A stretch of 12,061 nucleotides of DNA. Source: a bacterium (lineage in GTDB: Bacteria; Elusimicrobiota; Elusimicrobia; Elusimicrobiales; UBA9959). The position numbers and the translations under genes were made by a program. Every line of letters starts with the position of its first letter. Positions within the stretch are counted from its first letter, which is position 1. Below, piece after piece: positions 1-7,185 of this stretch. The DNA is taken from positions 1 through 12,061 of the forward strand of contig JAJZVJ010000029.1 in NCBI GenBank assembly GCA_021845705.1, written 5' to 3'. The notes beneath the pieces were generated by a model. That model did no database searches. It was not told where the DNA came from and worked only from the letters and a program-made list of their open reading frames with translations.

Positions 1-1
1 C

Positions 2-283
2 ATTCTTTTGAACCAGCTTCTTAAACGTCCCTATCTGTCTTTTACCTGCGGAGACGAACGCAGGAGCGTCCTACTGGCCGATTCGCTGGGGATGGACAGG
101 GACAGGTACCGGACTATGAACCTGTCTATGCTGGCGCCTTACGAGCGCGTCTTCACCATAGACTGCCCGACTGGGCCGGAAAATATTTCAATCGGCTACG
201 AATCGGCGGCCGCTTACGTAATGGGAAGAAAAATAGAAGGCCTGCCCGGAAAAGAACTCCCGGCGCCGGGAGGCCGGCAATGA
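2..283 (+). CDS. C-terminal fragment of an unrecognised protein
   Basis: The reading frame is open from the first full codon of the window and ends at TGA 281-283, so this is most likely the last ~93 residues of a longer gene. A TTG at position 8 could serve as a start, but the frame is open upstream of it. I do not recognise the family. The fragment is soluble-looking, with no membrane segment, a lone Cys in a TCGDERR stretch and a short Gly/Pro-rich tail. It ends in a 4-base ATGA overlap with the methyltransferase downstream, which makes it the upstream member of an operon of two methyltransferases and a glycosyltransferase. By context it may belong to glycan or secondary-metabolite synthesis, but that is inference only. 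Confidence 0.6.
   Translation: MLLNQLLKRPYLSFTCGDERRSVLLADSLGMDRDRYRTMNLSMLAPYERVFTIDCPTGPENISIGYESAAAYVMGRKIEGLPGKELPAPGGRQ
257..272 (+). promoter_or_regulatory. perfect 16-base palindrome covering the ribosome binding site of the next gene
   Basis: CTCCCGGCGCCGGGAG is a perfect inverted repeat. Folded, it gives a six-pair CTCCCG/CGGGAG stem with a GCGC loop. Its right arm contains GGGAG, part of the strong GGGAGG Shine-Dalgarno six bases before the ATG at 280. It lies in the last codons of the upstream gene. A ribosome finishing that gene would melt it, so it could enforce translational coupling. The palindrome and the Shine-Dalgarno are seen directly; the regulatory role is inferred and chance is possible in GC-rich DNA. 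Confidence 0.4.
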
Positions 284-945
284 CGGCAGGACCCGCGGCC
301 CCCCTCTCCGGCGGCAAGGCCGCGTTCTGGGATAACAAGATAGCCTCCTGGGAGGCCTCCCGTTATTCTTTGCTGTCACGCTGCAACCCGTTCTCCTGGA
401 CCGTACTAAGAAGGATGGGCGCGGCCCGCCGGCTGGTACGGGAGGACTTCCAACACCATCAATTCGTCCTCGACCTGGGCTGCGGCAGCGGGTCGCTCGC
501 GCAGGCGCTTCTGAACGACCCTTCCCGCAGTTATCTGGGAATAGATTTTTCCAGGACGGCGGTGGAGGCCGCCCGCCGGCGCTTCCGCGGCCACGCGGAA
601 CGCATACGGTTCGAACAGCTGAACGTCCTGGAGGCCCCGTCGCTGGAGGCGCCCCTGATAGTCTTCCTTGGGCTGCTGGACTGGCTGGATGAAAGCGAGA
701 TGGGCCTGCTGTTCCGCAAGTTAAAGGCCGAAAACCTGTGTTTTTCGTTCACCGAATCCGAAAGCGGCCTGGGCGGGCTGCTCTACGGGCGCTACAGGCG
801 GCGCGCGGACAAGGCGTACGGCGCGCGGAATTTCAAGCGCGCGCAGATAGAGGCGGCGGCAGAGGCCGGCGGCTACCGCATCGGCCGTATGACCCGTTTC
901 TCACCCCTGGACCCGGGGCGGCTGGCGACGGCTTACAAAATATGA
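280..945 (+). CDS. class I SAM-dependent methyltransferase (first of a tandem pair)
   Basis: This 221-residue protein has a Rossmann-type class I methyltransferase core. Motif I, VLDLGCGSG, is at residues 63-71, and an acidic residue for the SAM ribose (GID, D89) follows at the end of strand two. A hydrophobic GLLDWL segment sits near residue 131. There is no signal peptide or membrane helix. The start at 280 is supported by GGGAGG six bases upstream and by the ATGA overlap with the preceding gene. The stop overlaps the next ATG in the same way. The N-terminal pattern (aromatic, K, aromatic, EASR) recurs in the next gene, so the two are probably paralogues. The acceptor (O, N or C of a sugar or small molecule) cannot be read from the sequence. 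Family assignment is firm; function beyond that is open. Confidence 0.88.
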   Translation: MTAGPAAPLSGGKAAFWDNKIASWEASRYSLLSRCNPFSWTVLRRMGAARRLVREDFQHHQFVLDLGCGSGSLAQALLNDPSRSYLGIDFSRTAVEAARRRFRGHAERIRFEQLNVLEAPSLEAPLIVFLGLLDWLDESEMGLLFRKLKAENLCFSFTESESGLGGLLYGRYRRRADKAYGARNFKRAQIEAAAEAGGYRIGRMTRFSPLDPGRLATAYKI

Positions 946-1547
946 CCACGTCCCGCGGCGACTATTTCGAACGGAAGGCGGGCGGCTACCTGGAAGCCTC
1001 CAGGAAGGGCCTCTGGGGCCGGTTCAAGGCCGCCGAATGGCGGGCAGTGCGGGAATGCCTGGACCTCGCCCCCGGCATGAGCGTGCTGGACGCCGGCTGC
1101 GGGGCCGGCTACTATTCCCTGCGCATGCGCGGCGAGGCCGGCGCCGACATAAGCGGCTTCGACCCTTCTCCGGCCATGATAAAGGCTTACAGGGCGCAGG
1201 GCTTCGAGGGACAGGTCGGCCGCGCCGAGACGTTCGGCTCCGGGCGCCGCTACGACAGGATACTGCTCGCCGGAGTACTTGAATTCATCGTGAGCCCGGA
1301 TGCCGCCCTGAAAAACCTGGCCGGGCTCCTTCGCGGCGGCGGACGCCTAGTCTGCCTGGTGCCCGAGGCCGGGCTTCCCGGGCTGGTCTACAAGGCGGTC
1401 CACAGTTTCTGGAACTGCCCCGCCGAGGTCCGCGACGCTTCTTTTTACCTCAGGCTGGCGGGAAGCGCGGGACTGAAGATCGTCAGGTCCGTCAGGACCG
1501 TTCCGGTCAGCCGCACCTTCGCGCTTCAGCGGGAACGTTATGGGTAA
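942..1547 (+). CDS. class I SAM-dependent methyltransferase (second of a tandem pair)
   Basis: This 201-residue methyltransferase has motif I VLDAGCGAG at residues 48-56, the ribose-binding acidic residue D74 (GFD), a GVLEFI segment near 111 and the post-core LLRGGGRLV strand at 129-137. The same open frame extends upstream to 738, but that part overlaps the first methyltransferase. The ATG at 942 gives an ATGA overlap, a normal length for the family and an N-terminus resembling its neighbour, so I choose it. No clear Shine-Dalgarno precedes it, which fits translational coupling. It overlaps the glycosyltransferase downstream by 8 bases. It probably methylates a related intermediate of the same pathway as the preceding gene; the substrate is unknown. 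Confidence 0.87.
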   Translation: MTTSRGDYFERKAGGYLEASRKGLWGRFKAAEWRAVRECLDLAPGMSVLDAGCGAGYYSLRMRGEAGADISGFDPSPAMIKAYRAQGFEGQVGRAETFGSGRRYDRILLAGVLEFIVSPDAALKNLAGLLRGGGRLVCLVPEAGLPGLVYKAVHSFWNCPAEVRDASFYLRLAGSAGLKIVRSVRTVPVSRTFALQRERYG

Positions 1548-2658
1548 GCCAAAGACCCTCCTGATAATGTGCGGCAGTCTCGGGATGGGCAACGCCTCCC
1601 GCCTGCTGGGCGTCGCGCAGTTCATCAGGCACGGCCTGCGCGTCCCGCGCGAAGAACTCCGCCTTTTAATTTGCGCCGCCGGCAGGCCGGCGCGCTTCTG
1701 GCAGGCCAACGCCGCTGCCGTACAGGCCGAAGTGACCGAGATGGACGAATATGTTTTCTCCGGGAGACAGTCGCTCTCCCAGCGGGTAAGCTGGGCCGGT
1801 TTCTTCAGGCCGCGCAACGCCGCCGCTTACGCCCGCAACACCCTGCGCCTGCGCGCGCTGCTGGGACAAAGCCCCGCGGACCTTGCCCTGATAGATTCAG
1901 ACTACCATTTCCTCCCGCTTATCCTCGCCGGAGTTCCGGTAACGGCGCTGGGGCAGGCCCGTGACGTGGTGCGCAGGCACAAAGCCGGCCGCTGTCATGG
2001 CGGGAGCTATCCCTGGGATATGCTGCTGGAAAAACTGGACTTCGGTTTCCAGCGCCTGGTCAGCCGGCTGGTCCTGGTGCCCTGCTTCGAGCCGGCTTCG
2101 GTCCTCGGCGAAAAAGTCATGGACATCCCGCTTATAGTAAGGGAGGAATTCGCCGGCGCCGGCGTTTCCGCCGCCGCGGGGGATAAACTGTACGTATTGA
2201 CCGGCGGCTCTGGGATAGGGTCGGCCGCGCTGCTGGACTACGCCAGGCGCTACGACCTGCAGGTCATCGGTTCTCTCCCGGAACCTTCCCCGGTGCTTGA
2301 CCCCGGCGGCTTGCCGCTGATAGACCGCGCGGCCGCCGTACTGGTCCAGGGCGGGCTCAGTTCCATTTCGGAGTGCATCGCGCGCCGCAAAAAAATGATA
2401 GTTCTGCCGATCGCCGGCCACGCCGAGCAGCTGGCCAACGCCGAAGAGGTGGAACGGCTCGGGCTGGGGCTGCGGGTATCGGAGCTTTCGGTCCCGCCGG
2501 ATATTCTGTTGGAGCGCCTAAGGAAGCTTCCGGCCGCGGCGCAGGCGGGAGCGCTTCCCGCAGTGAACGGCGCGGAAGCGGCCGCCGGAATAGTCATGAG
2601 AGCGCTGGGACTTGAACGCGCCGGACCCTCACGCGCTTCTACGCCGGAACGTCCTTAG
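1540..2658 (+). CDS. GT-B fold glycosyltransferase, MurG/GT28-like
   Basis: This 372-residue protein is the size of MurG-type glycosyltransferases. The N-terminal domain opens with a beta strand and a glycine-rich turn (LLIMCGSLGMGNASR, residues 7-21), as in GT-B enzymes that bind an acceptor there. The C-terminal domain has LTGGSGIGS at 220-228 and the nucleotide-sugar-binding signature QGGLSSISE (270-278), then MIVLPIAGHAEQLANAEE (286-303), matching the GG...E...P...EQ..NA pattern of family 28 and related enzymes. No signal peptide or clear transmembrane helix is visible, so it probably works on the cytosolic face of the membrane or on a soluble acceptor. GGGA lies six bases before the ATG, and the gene overlaps the preceding methyltransferase by 8 bases. 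It is probably not MurG itself: no other peptidoglycan gene is near and the N-terminal glycine loop differs. Donor and acceptor are unknown. Confidence 0.82.
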   Translation: MGKPKTLLIMCGSLGMGNASRLLGVAQFIRHGLRVPREELRLLICAAGRPARFWQANAAAVQAEVTEMDEYVFSGRQSLSQRVSWAGFFRPRNAAAYARNTLRLRALLGQSPADLALIDSDYHFLPLILAGVPVTALGQARDVVRRHKAGRCHGGSYPWDMLLEKLDFGFQRLVSRLVLVPCFEPASVLGEKVMDIPLIVREEFAGAGVSAAAGDKLYVLTGGSGIGSAALLDYARRYDLQVIGSLPEPSPVLDPGGLPLIDRAAAVLVQGGLSSISECIARRKKMIVLPIAGHAEQLANAEEVERLGLGLRVSELSVPPDILLERLRKLPAAAQAGALPAVNGAEAAAGIVMRALGLERAGPSRASTPERP

Positions 2659-2664
2659 GCCGCT

Positions 2665-2690
2665 GCCGCCGGGGTTAAGCGCCCCGCGGC
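2665..2690. terminator. GC-rich hairpin between convergent operons
   Basis: In the 37-base gap between the glycosyltransferase stop and the converging methyltransferase stop, GCCGC(C)GGGG pairs with CCCCGCGGC around a TTAAGCG loop. That is a nine-pair stem with one bulged C. The placement suits a bidirectional terminator, but there is no T-run on either side, so it is not a classical intrinsic terminator. Confidence 0.45.
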
Positions 2691-2695
2691 GCCGG

Positions 2696-3442
2696 TCATA
2701 CGTGCGCGGTTATTATTTCCATGCGCATCGAGTCGTAGATATCCCCGTTCTTAAACTCCACCTTATGCGCTTTTTTAAAAGCCGCGGGAGCGTCCCGGTA
2801 GACCGAGACTATGCGCTTCCTGGCGGAGGCTGAAATAGCGCCGTTAGCTATCCAGTTGCCTACGGATTCCCGCGTAACATACTCCGCGCTTGTCACGCGT
2901 GAAAAGACCTTCCCGGCCGCGCGGGCCAGGTCGCCGGGGGAAAAGAAATTCCTGCGGGCCGGGTTCCTCAGCCGCTGTGTAAGGAAAGTGGTCCTGTCGT
3001 CCGCGCCGCCGTAGGAGGTCAGGTGGCAGAAAACCGCCCTGCCTCCCGGTTTAAGCACGCGCCTGGCCTCCGCCAGGGTCTTCCCGAGGTCCATGAACTG
3101 CAGGCCCTGCCGGCAGGTGCAGACGTCGAAACTGCCGCCTGGGAAAGGCATTTTTTCCGCGCTGGAATAAACCAGCAGGTCCACGCGCCCGGCAGCCCTG
3201 CCGGACATCGCCTCGCAGATATCTATCCCGACGACCAGCCTGGCTTTTCCCCTGAAAGCCCCCGCCACCGCGCCTGTCCCGACGGCCAGGTCAAGGAGCG
3301 ACGCGCCGCGCAGGGGACCGGCCGCCCGGACCATCTTTGCTATCAGCTCTTTGTCGCCCACCCAGCTCGCTGAGGCGTTATAGCCCCGCGCGCGCTTGGA
3401 AAAATGGCTGGAGGAAGGTTCTGTCAGGCTTTCTGTTTTCAC
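2696..3442 (-). CDS. class I SAM-dependent methyltransferase, UbiE/MenG-like
   Basis: This 248-residue protein has motif I LLDLAVGTGAVA at residues 49-60, D74 in GID for the SAM ribose, a MPFPGGSFDVC segment around 98-108 and the post-core RRVLKPGGR at 127-135. This is the arrangement of UbiE/MenG and methyltransferase-11 type enzymes. It starts at GTG, with AGAGG nine bases upstream, and shares a GTGA overlap with the cysNC stop. It is the last gene of the six-gene sulfation operon and is cytosolic. No quinone-pathway gene is nearby, so a role in ubiquinone or menaquinone synthesis is unlikely. By position it more probably methylates the product or precursor that the two sulfotransferases modify, which is inference. 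The C-terminal half (about 150-248) shows no motif I can name. Confidence 0.87.
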   Translation of the reverse strand: MKTESLTEPSSSHFSKRARGYNASASWVGDKELIAKMVRAAGPLRGASLLDLAVGTGAVAGAFRGKARLVVGIDICEAMSGRAAGRVDLLVYSSAEKMPFPGGSFDVCTCRQGLQFMDLGKTLAEARRVLKPGGRAVFCHLTSYGGADDRTTFLTQRLRNPARRNFFSPGDLARAAGKVFSRVTSAEYVTRESVGNWIANGAISASARKRIVSVYRDAPAAFKKAHKVEFKNGDIYDSMRMEIITAHV

Positions 3443-5316
3443 GGGAGCATACCTCTTTTTTTCAGATAACCGGTTATTTTTTCCACGGCGGCGCCTACGC
3501 CCAGCTTGTCCGTGCGCAGGGTGATGTCGGGCCTGGACGGAGGCTCATAAGGAGAGTGCACGCCGGTAAAATTCATTATTTTCCCGAGGCGGGCCTTTTT
3601 ATAAAGGCCCTTGGGGTCGCGCCTTTCGCAGACCCTGAGCGGGCAGTCCAGGAAAACCTCCACGAACCTTTTAGCCCCGACGACGCGCCTGGCGGCCTCC
3701 CGGTCGGATTCGAACGGGGAGATGAACGCCGTTATCACGGCCAGGCCCGCGTCCGAGAAAAGCTTGGCTATCTCGCCCAGCCTGCGGATATTCTCCACCC
3801 TGTCCGCGGAGGAAAAGCCCAGGTCCTTGTTTATCCCCTGGCGCACATTGTCCCCGTCGAGCACGTAGACCTGCGCGCCCCTGCCGAAAAGCTCTTTTTC
3901 CAGTTCACGCGCCAGCGTGGATTTGCCCGAGCCGGAAAGCCCGGTGAACCAGACCGTGAACCCGGGGTGACCGTTGCGTTTTTCGCGCGCCTCGCGGGTG
4001 ACCCCGCTCTTTTCGGTGAACAGCGCGCGCTTCTTAATGCCCTTATAGCGCAGCCTTTCCCGGGCGTCCTTCAGTATTATTCCGCCGCCGCAGACCCTTC
4101 CGTCGTCGGCCAGGACGAACCTGCCCATCACGTCTATCCGGGAGAATTCGTCGAAGACCAGCGGCTTGTCCAGCTTCAGCGTCACGTCGCCCATGTTGTT
4201 CCTGGCGATAGAATCCTCGGCCTGGTCGAGCTTTTCGAAAGTAGCGGCGTCTACTACGTTCTCCACGGAAACAAGGCGGCACCCTGTTTCCTGGGTGGCC
4301 AGCCTGAATTTGTAGGTAATACCCGGCGCCAGCGGGCGCTCGCCCATCCAGAAGATGTTAGCGGGCACGATATCGGAAACGAAAGGGGCCGTCCGGTCCT
4401 TGCCGCCGGCGGGACCGTCCACGCCTATCTCTCCGCGCTCTATAAAAAGCGGGTCTTCCAGCGTGAGCCCGGCGCAGACGCCGCGTACCGCCGCCGCGGC
4501 TCCGGGTCCCGGCCAGTTCTCTATGGTCTTAACGCGGGTTTCCTTGCCGGAAGGAAGGAACAGTATTTTCTGCCCTTTTTTAACGACCCCGGATTCTACC
4601 CGCCCGGCGAAGATCCGTTTCTCGTCGAATTTATAAACGTCCTGCACCGAGAACCTGAGCGGGTTCTGTCCCGCTTTTTTCGCGGGTTTAAGGCGCAGCA
4701 GTTCCCCGGAGAGCGGGAGGCCCTTGTACCAGGGCATGGAAGAAGCGGGCTCAAGCAGGTTCTCGCCGCGGATGGAGCAGAGCGGGACCACCGCGGCCGG
4801 CGGCAGCCCGATCTTGCCGAGGAAAGAACGGACCTCCGAATCTATTTCCGCGAACCGGCGCTCGTCGTAGGCGACCAGGTCCATCTTATTGACCGCTACC
4901 ACCACCCTGTCCAGGCCGAGCATGGCCAGGATATGGCTGTGCCGCCGGAACTGTTCGCGTATCCCCTCGGCGGCGTCCAGCAGGATCACGGCGGCGTCGG
5001 CCCTGGAGGCGCCTGTCACCATGTTCTTCGAGAATTCCTTGTGCCCGGGCGTGTCTATAAGCAGGAAACGCCTGCCGCCGAAGCGCCAGCGGATCTCGGT
5101 ATAGTCTATGGTAACGCCCTGCGCCTGTTCTTCCTCGAAAGCGTCCAGCAGGAAGGCGAATTCGAAGCGCTTGCCGGCTGCCCGGCAGATCTTCTCCACC
5201 TTGCTCTTCCTGTCCTCGGGGATCTGGCCGGTATCGGACAGCAGGCGGCCCACCAGGGTGGATTTCCCGTGGTCGACGTGGCCCGCTATGACTATTTTAA
5301 TATCGGCGCCGGGCAT
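3439..5316 (-). CDS. cysNC: bifunctional sulfate adenylyltransferase GTPase subunit / APS kinase (CysN-CysC fusion)
   Basis: This 625-residue fusion makes PAPS. The N-terminal GTPase domain has G1 GHVDHGKST (12-20), the switch segment EEEQAQGVTID (61-71), G3 DTPGH (88-92), G4 NKMD (143-146) and a G5-like CSIRGEN (180-186), followed by EF-Tu-like beta-barrel domains. GTP hydrolysis here drives APS formation by CysD. The C-terminal APS kinase has its P-loop GLSGSGKST at 459-467, then DGDNVRQGINKDLGF, RVENIRR, ISPF with the family's conserved serine, and DPKGLYKKAR. All the kinase motifs are present, so it looks active. The ATG lies one base after the cysD stop, with GGAAGG about 11 bases upstream inside cysD. 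The length matches NodQ/CysNC fusions. No sulfate-reduction genes accompany it, so its PAPS probably feeds the two upstream sulfotransferases. Confidence 0.96.
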   Translation of the reverse strand: MPGADIKIVIAGHVDHGKSTLVGRLLSDTGQIPEDRKSKVEKICRAAGKRFEFAFLLDAFEEEQAQGVTIDYTEIRWRFGGRRFLLIDTPGHKEFSKNMVTGASRADAAVILLDAAEGIREQFRRHSHILAMLGLDRVVVAVNKMDLVAYDERRFAEIDSEVRSFLGKIGLPPAAVVPLCSIRGENLLEPASSMPWYKGLPLSGELLRLKPAKKAGQNPLRFSVQDVYKFDEKRIFAGRVESGVVKKGQKILFLPSGKETRVKTIENWPGPGAAAAVRGVCAGLTLEDPLFIERGEIGVDGPAGGKDRTAPFVSDIVPANIFWMGERPLAPGITYKFRLATQETGCRLVSVENVVDAATFEKLDQAEDSIARNNMGDVTLKLDKPLVFDEFSRIDVMGRFVLADDGRVCGGGIILKDARERLRYKGIKKRALFTEKSGVTREAREKRNGHPGFTVWFTGLSGSGKSTLARELEKELFGRGAQVYVLDGDNVRQGINKDLGFSSADRVENIRRLGEIAKLFSDAGLAVITAFISPFESDREAARRVVGAKRFVEVFLDCPLRVCERRDPKGLYKKARLGKIMNFTGVHSPYEPPSRPDITLRTDKLGVGAAVEKITGYLKKRGMLP

Positions 5317-5317
5317 G

Positions 5318-6151
5318 CTACATGTATCCTTCCACCCGGAGTTTCTGCATGGCGTAATCGTCCGCTTTATCCTGCGCGCGGCCGGCGCGTTCGCTGGTCC
5401 CGCACCCTTCCAGCTCGGCGATGATCTCGTCCACGCTGGCCGCGGAAGACGGCACCGGGGCCGTGCAGGGCACGCAGCCGAGGCTGCGGTAGCGCCGCCC
5501 GTTCCTGGCGAAGTAAAGGTCTATGACCTGGATCTTTTCCTTCCTGATGAACTTCCAGACGTCCGCCTCGGTCCAGCGCAGCAGCGGGTGCACCCGCACA
5601 TGCCCGCCTTCGCAGGCGTCGGTCTGGAACTGGCTCCAAAGTTCAGGCGGCTGGTCCTTGAAATTCCATTCCGAGCCGGGCCCCCGCGGCGAGAAGAATC
5701 TTTCCTTGGCCCTTGTGCCCTCCTCGTCCCGGCGGATGGCCACAAAAACGGCGTCGTACTTCTCTTTTTTCAGCAGCTCGCGCAGCGCGGCCGTTTTCAG
5801 CGCGGTACAGCATTTCAGCGCTCCGCCGGAGGCCGGCGACATCCCGGCTTTCAGGGCGGCCTGGTTCCTGACCACTTTAAGGTCCAGCCCCCAGGCCGCG
5901 GCCTTCTCGTCGCGGAACTTTATCATTTCGGGCATTTTATACGTAGTATCTATGTGGATGAGCGGGAAAGGGACCCTGCCGAAGAAAGCTTTGCGCACCA
6001 GCCACAGGAGGGCCGTGGAATCCTTGCCCATGGACCAGAGCATGGCCGGTTTCTTGAATTTTTTATACGCCTCGCGCACCATGTACACGGCTTCGTTCTC
6101 AAGCTCCAGGAGCCTGTTTTCCTCCGCGGCGGCGCTGGATCTCTTTTTCAT
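5318..6151 (-). CDS. cysD: sulfate adenylyltransferase subunit 2 (ATP-sulfurylase, CysD type)
   Basis: This is the catalytic small subunit that forms APS and pyrophosphate from ATP and sulfate. The 277-residue protein carries the PP-loop SMGKDS (40-45; E. coli CysD has SIGKDS as I recall it), RRDEEGTRAKER (140-151), PPELW (168-172) and a C-terminal TSERAGRAQD ending in EGYM, all CysD hallmarks. It is shorter than enterobacterial CysD because the loop before RSLGC is reduced. It also has a Cys pair, C114-C115, and a GCVPCT motif, C226/C229, which resemble the iron-sulfur cysteine pattern of APS reductases. It overlaps the sulfotransferase stop by ATGA and is followed one base later by cysNC, its obligate partner. 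The CysD-specific motifs and the partner gene argue against its being an APS reductase. Confidence 0.95.
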   Translation of the reverse strand: MKKRSSAAAEENRLLELENEAVYMVREAYKKFKKPAMLWSMGKDSTALLWLVRKAFFGRVPFPLIHIDTTYKMPEMIKFRDEKAAAWGLDLKVVRNQAALKAGMSPASGGALKCCTALKTAALRELLKKEKYDAVFVAIRRDEEGTRAKERFFSPRGPGSEWNFKDQPPELWSQFQTDACEGGHVRVHPLLRWTEADVWKFIRKEKIQVIDLYFARNGRRYRSLGCVPCTAPVPSSAASVDEIIAELEGCGTSERAGRAQDKADDYAMQKLRVEGYM

Positions 6152-7185
6152 ATATGAAGCCTGGCTTTCACCGCGGCCAAAAAAAGCTTCTTCCTGAACA
6201 TTTTTAAAGCGTTCTTGTCGGTGAACATGGACCTTGCCTGTACATATGCCATTTTACATTTTTCAAGCGTGAAGTAGAGCGCCCTCCGCGCCGCCGCCGG
6301 AGGTTTGCCGGAGGCTTCGACAAGTTCAGCCCGCGGATTTTCCAGCGCGTAGCCGAAACGCTCGAGCTCGGGATATGAAACGGTCTCAAATATCTTTATC
6401 TCCCGGGGGGACAGCTTTGTGCGGTACTTACCCGAATTGGCCCCCAGGACCGGGCGGGCGCAGTTCTCCCAGGAGGAACTGGCCCCGGCGAGTTTTCTGG
6501 GTTCGGCCCCCTCGAAATACCGGAGCATCGCCGGGGAGTAATCCTCTCCCAGGAAGCGGCACACCCCGCGCGCCGCGCGCTCCGGGTCCGCGGTCAGGTC
6601 TTCGTACCTGAGCGTCATGAATTCGTCTTCCCCCAGGGAGGCCGCAAGCTCAGCCGCCAGCTTTTGCTGCGCGCTCCATAGTCCGGCGACATAATACGGG
6701 TGAAAATGGTTAAAAACGGAGTCGCGGGCGGATACGGCCACGTCCCTGCCGTCGCGCACGAGGTGGATGAATCGGGCTCCGGGACTGTATTTGCGGGCCA
6801 AGCCGGCGTAATGCACCATAAAAGTGCTCTTGCAGCCCCAGCGTTTAACGCCCCTGAAAGCCCGGTACTGCTCGTAAAACGCCGCTTTCACGCAATAAAG
6901 GTTCCGGGCCGCGGCCCGCTCAAAGGCGAGGCCCCTGTCGGGCTTTATCTCCCAGGGGAAAAAATGAAGCTCTATCAGCCCGGCCGTATCGTCCACCAGC
7001 CGGCGGAAATTCCGGTCGTCTTCAAGGTCGCCGTAAAGCTTTTCCACGGGCCCGAGGTCTTTCATGATATGCGGCGGGTGAGGGATATAAATGGCGGGGT
7101 GGCCGTTCAGAATAAGGCGCAGCAAATTGGACCCTGAGCGCTCCGTGCCGATAATGAAGACGGGGCCGCCCGGGGGGATGGTCAT
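6148..7185 (-). CDS. PAPS-dependent sulfotransferase
   Basis: This 345-residue protein fits the Sulfotransfer family. The 5'-phosphosulfate-binding loop is IIGTERSGSNLLRLIL at residues 11-26, with the RSGS core. WGCKST at 116-121 matches the conserved lysine segment after it. The 3'-phosphate-binding motif LVRDGRDVAVSARD is at 142-155 (R144, S152), and RYEDL lies at 193-197. It would transfer sulfate from PAPS to a hydroxyl or amino group. There is no signal peptide or convincing transmembrane helix, so it is probably cytosolic or peripherally attached; the basic C-terminal ~50 residues might contact membrane. It starts in an ATGA overlap with the guanidine-modifying enzyme and ends in one with cysD, so it is co-translated with its own PAPS supply. 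The acceptor is unknown. Confidence 0.92.
   Translation of the reverse strand: MTIPPGGPVFIIGTERSGSNLLRLILNGHPAIYIPHPPHIMKDLGPVEKLYGDLEDDRNFRRLVDDTAGLIELHFFPWEIKPDRGLAFERAAARNLYCVKAAFYEQYRAFRGVKRWGCKSTFMVHYAGLARKYSPGARFIHLVRDGRDVAVSARDSVFNHFHPYYVAGLWSAQQKLAAELAASLGEDEFMTLRYEDLTADPERAARGVCRFLGEDYSPAMLRYFEGAEPRKLAGASSSWENCARPVLGANSGKYRTKLSPREIKIFETVSYPELERFGYALENPRAELVEASGKPPAAARRALYFTLEKCKMAYVQARSMFTDKNALKMFRKKLFLAAVKARLHI

Noticed and set aside
738..941. Upstream extension of the second methyltransferase frame
   Set aside because: It overlaps the first methyltransferase in another frame, and its translation is Arg/Gly-rich and unlike the family. The ATG at 942 gives the normal N-terminus.
1540..2658. 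Calling the glycosyltransferase murG
   Set aside because: The C-terminal signature is shared by many GT-B enzymes. No cell-wall genes are near and the N-terminal loop differs.
3337..5424. 695-codon open frame antisense to cysNC
   Set aside because: It lies opposite a gene with complete GTPase and APS kinase motifs. Long antisense frames are expected in GC-rich coding DNA, and the translation shows no recognisable domain.
5318..6151. APS/PAPS reductase (CysH) in place of CysD
   Set aside because: The CC and CxxC cysteines suggest it, but RRDEE...RAKER, PPELW, the C-terminal SER.GR...EGYM motif and the adjacent cysN are CysD traits.
5108..6157. 349-codon plus-strand frame opposite cysD
   Set aside because: cysD is certain from its motifs. 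The opposite frame is low-complexity and overlaps both cysD and the start of cysNC.
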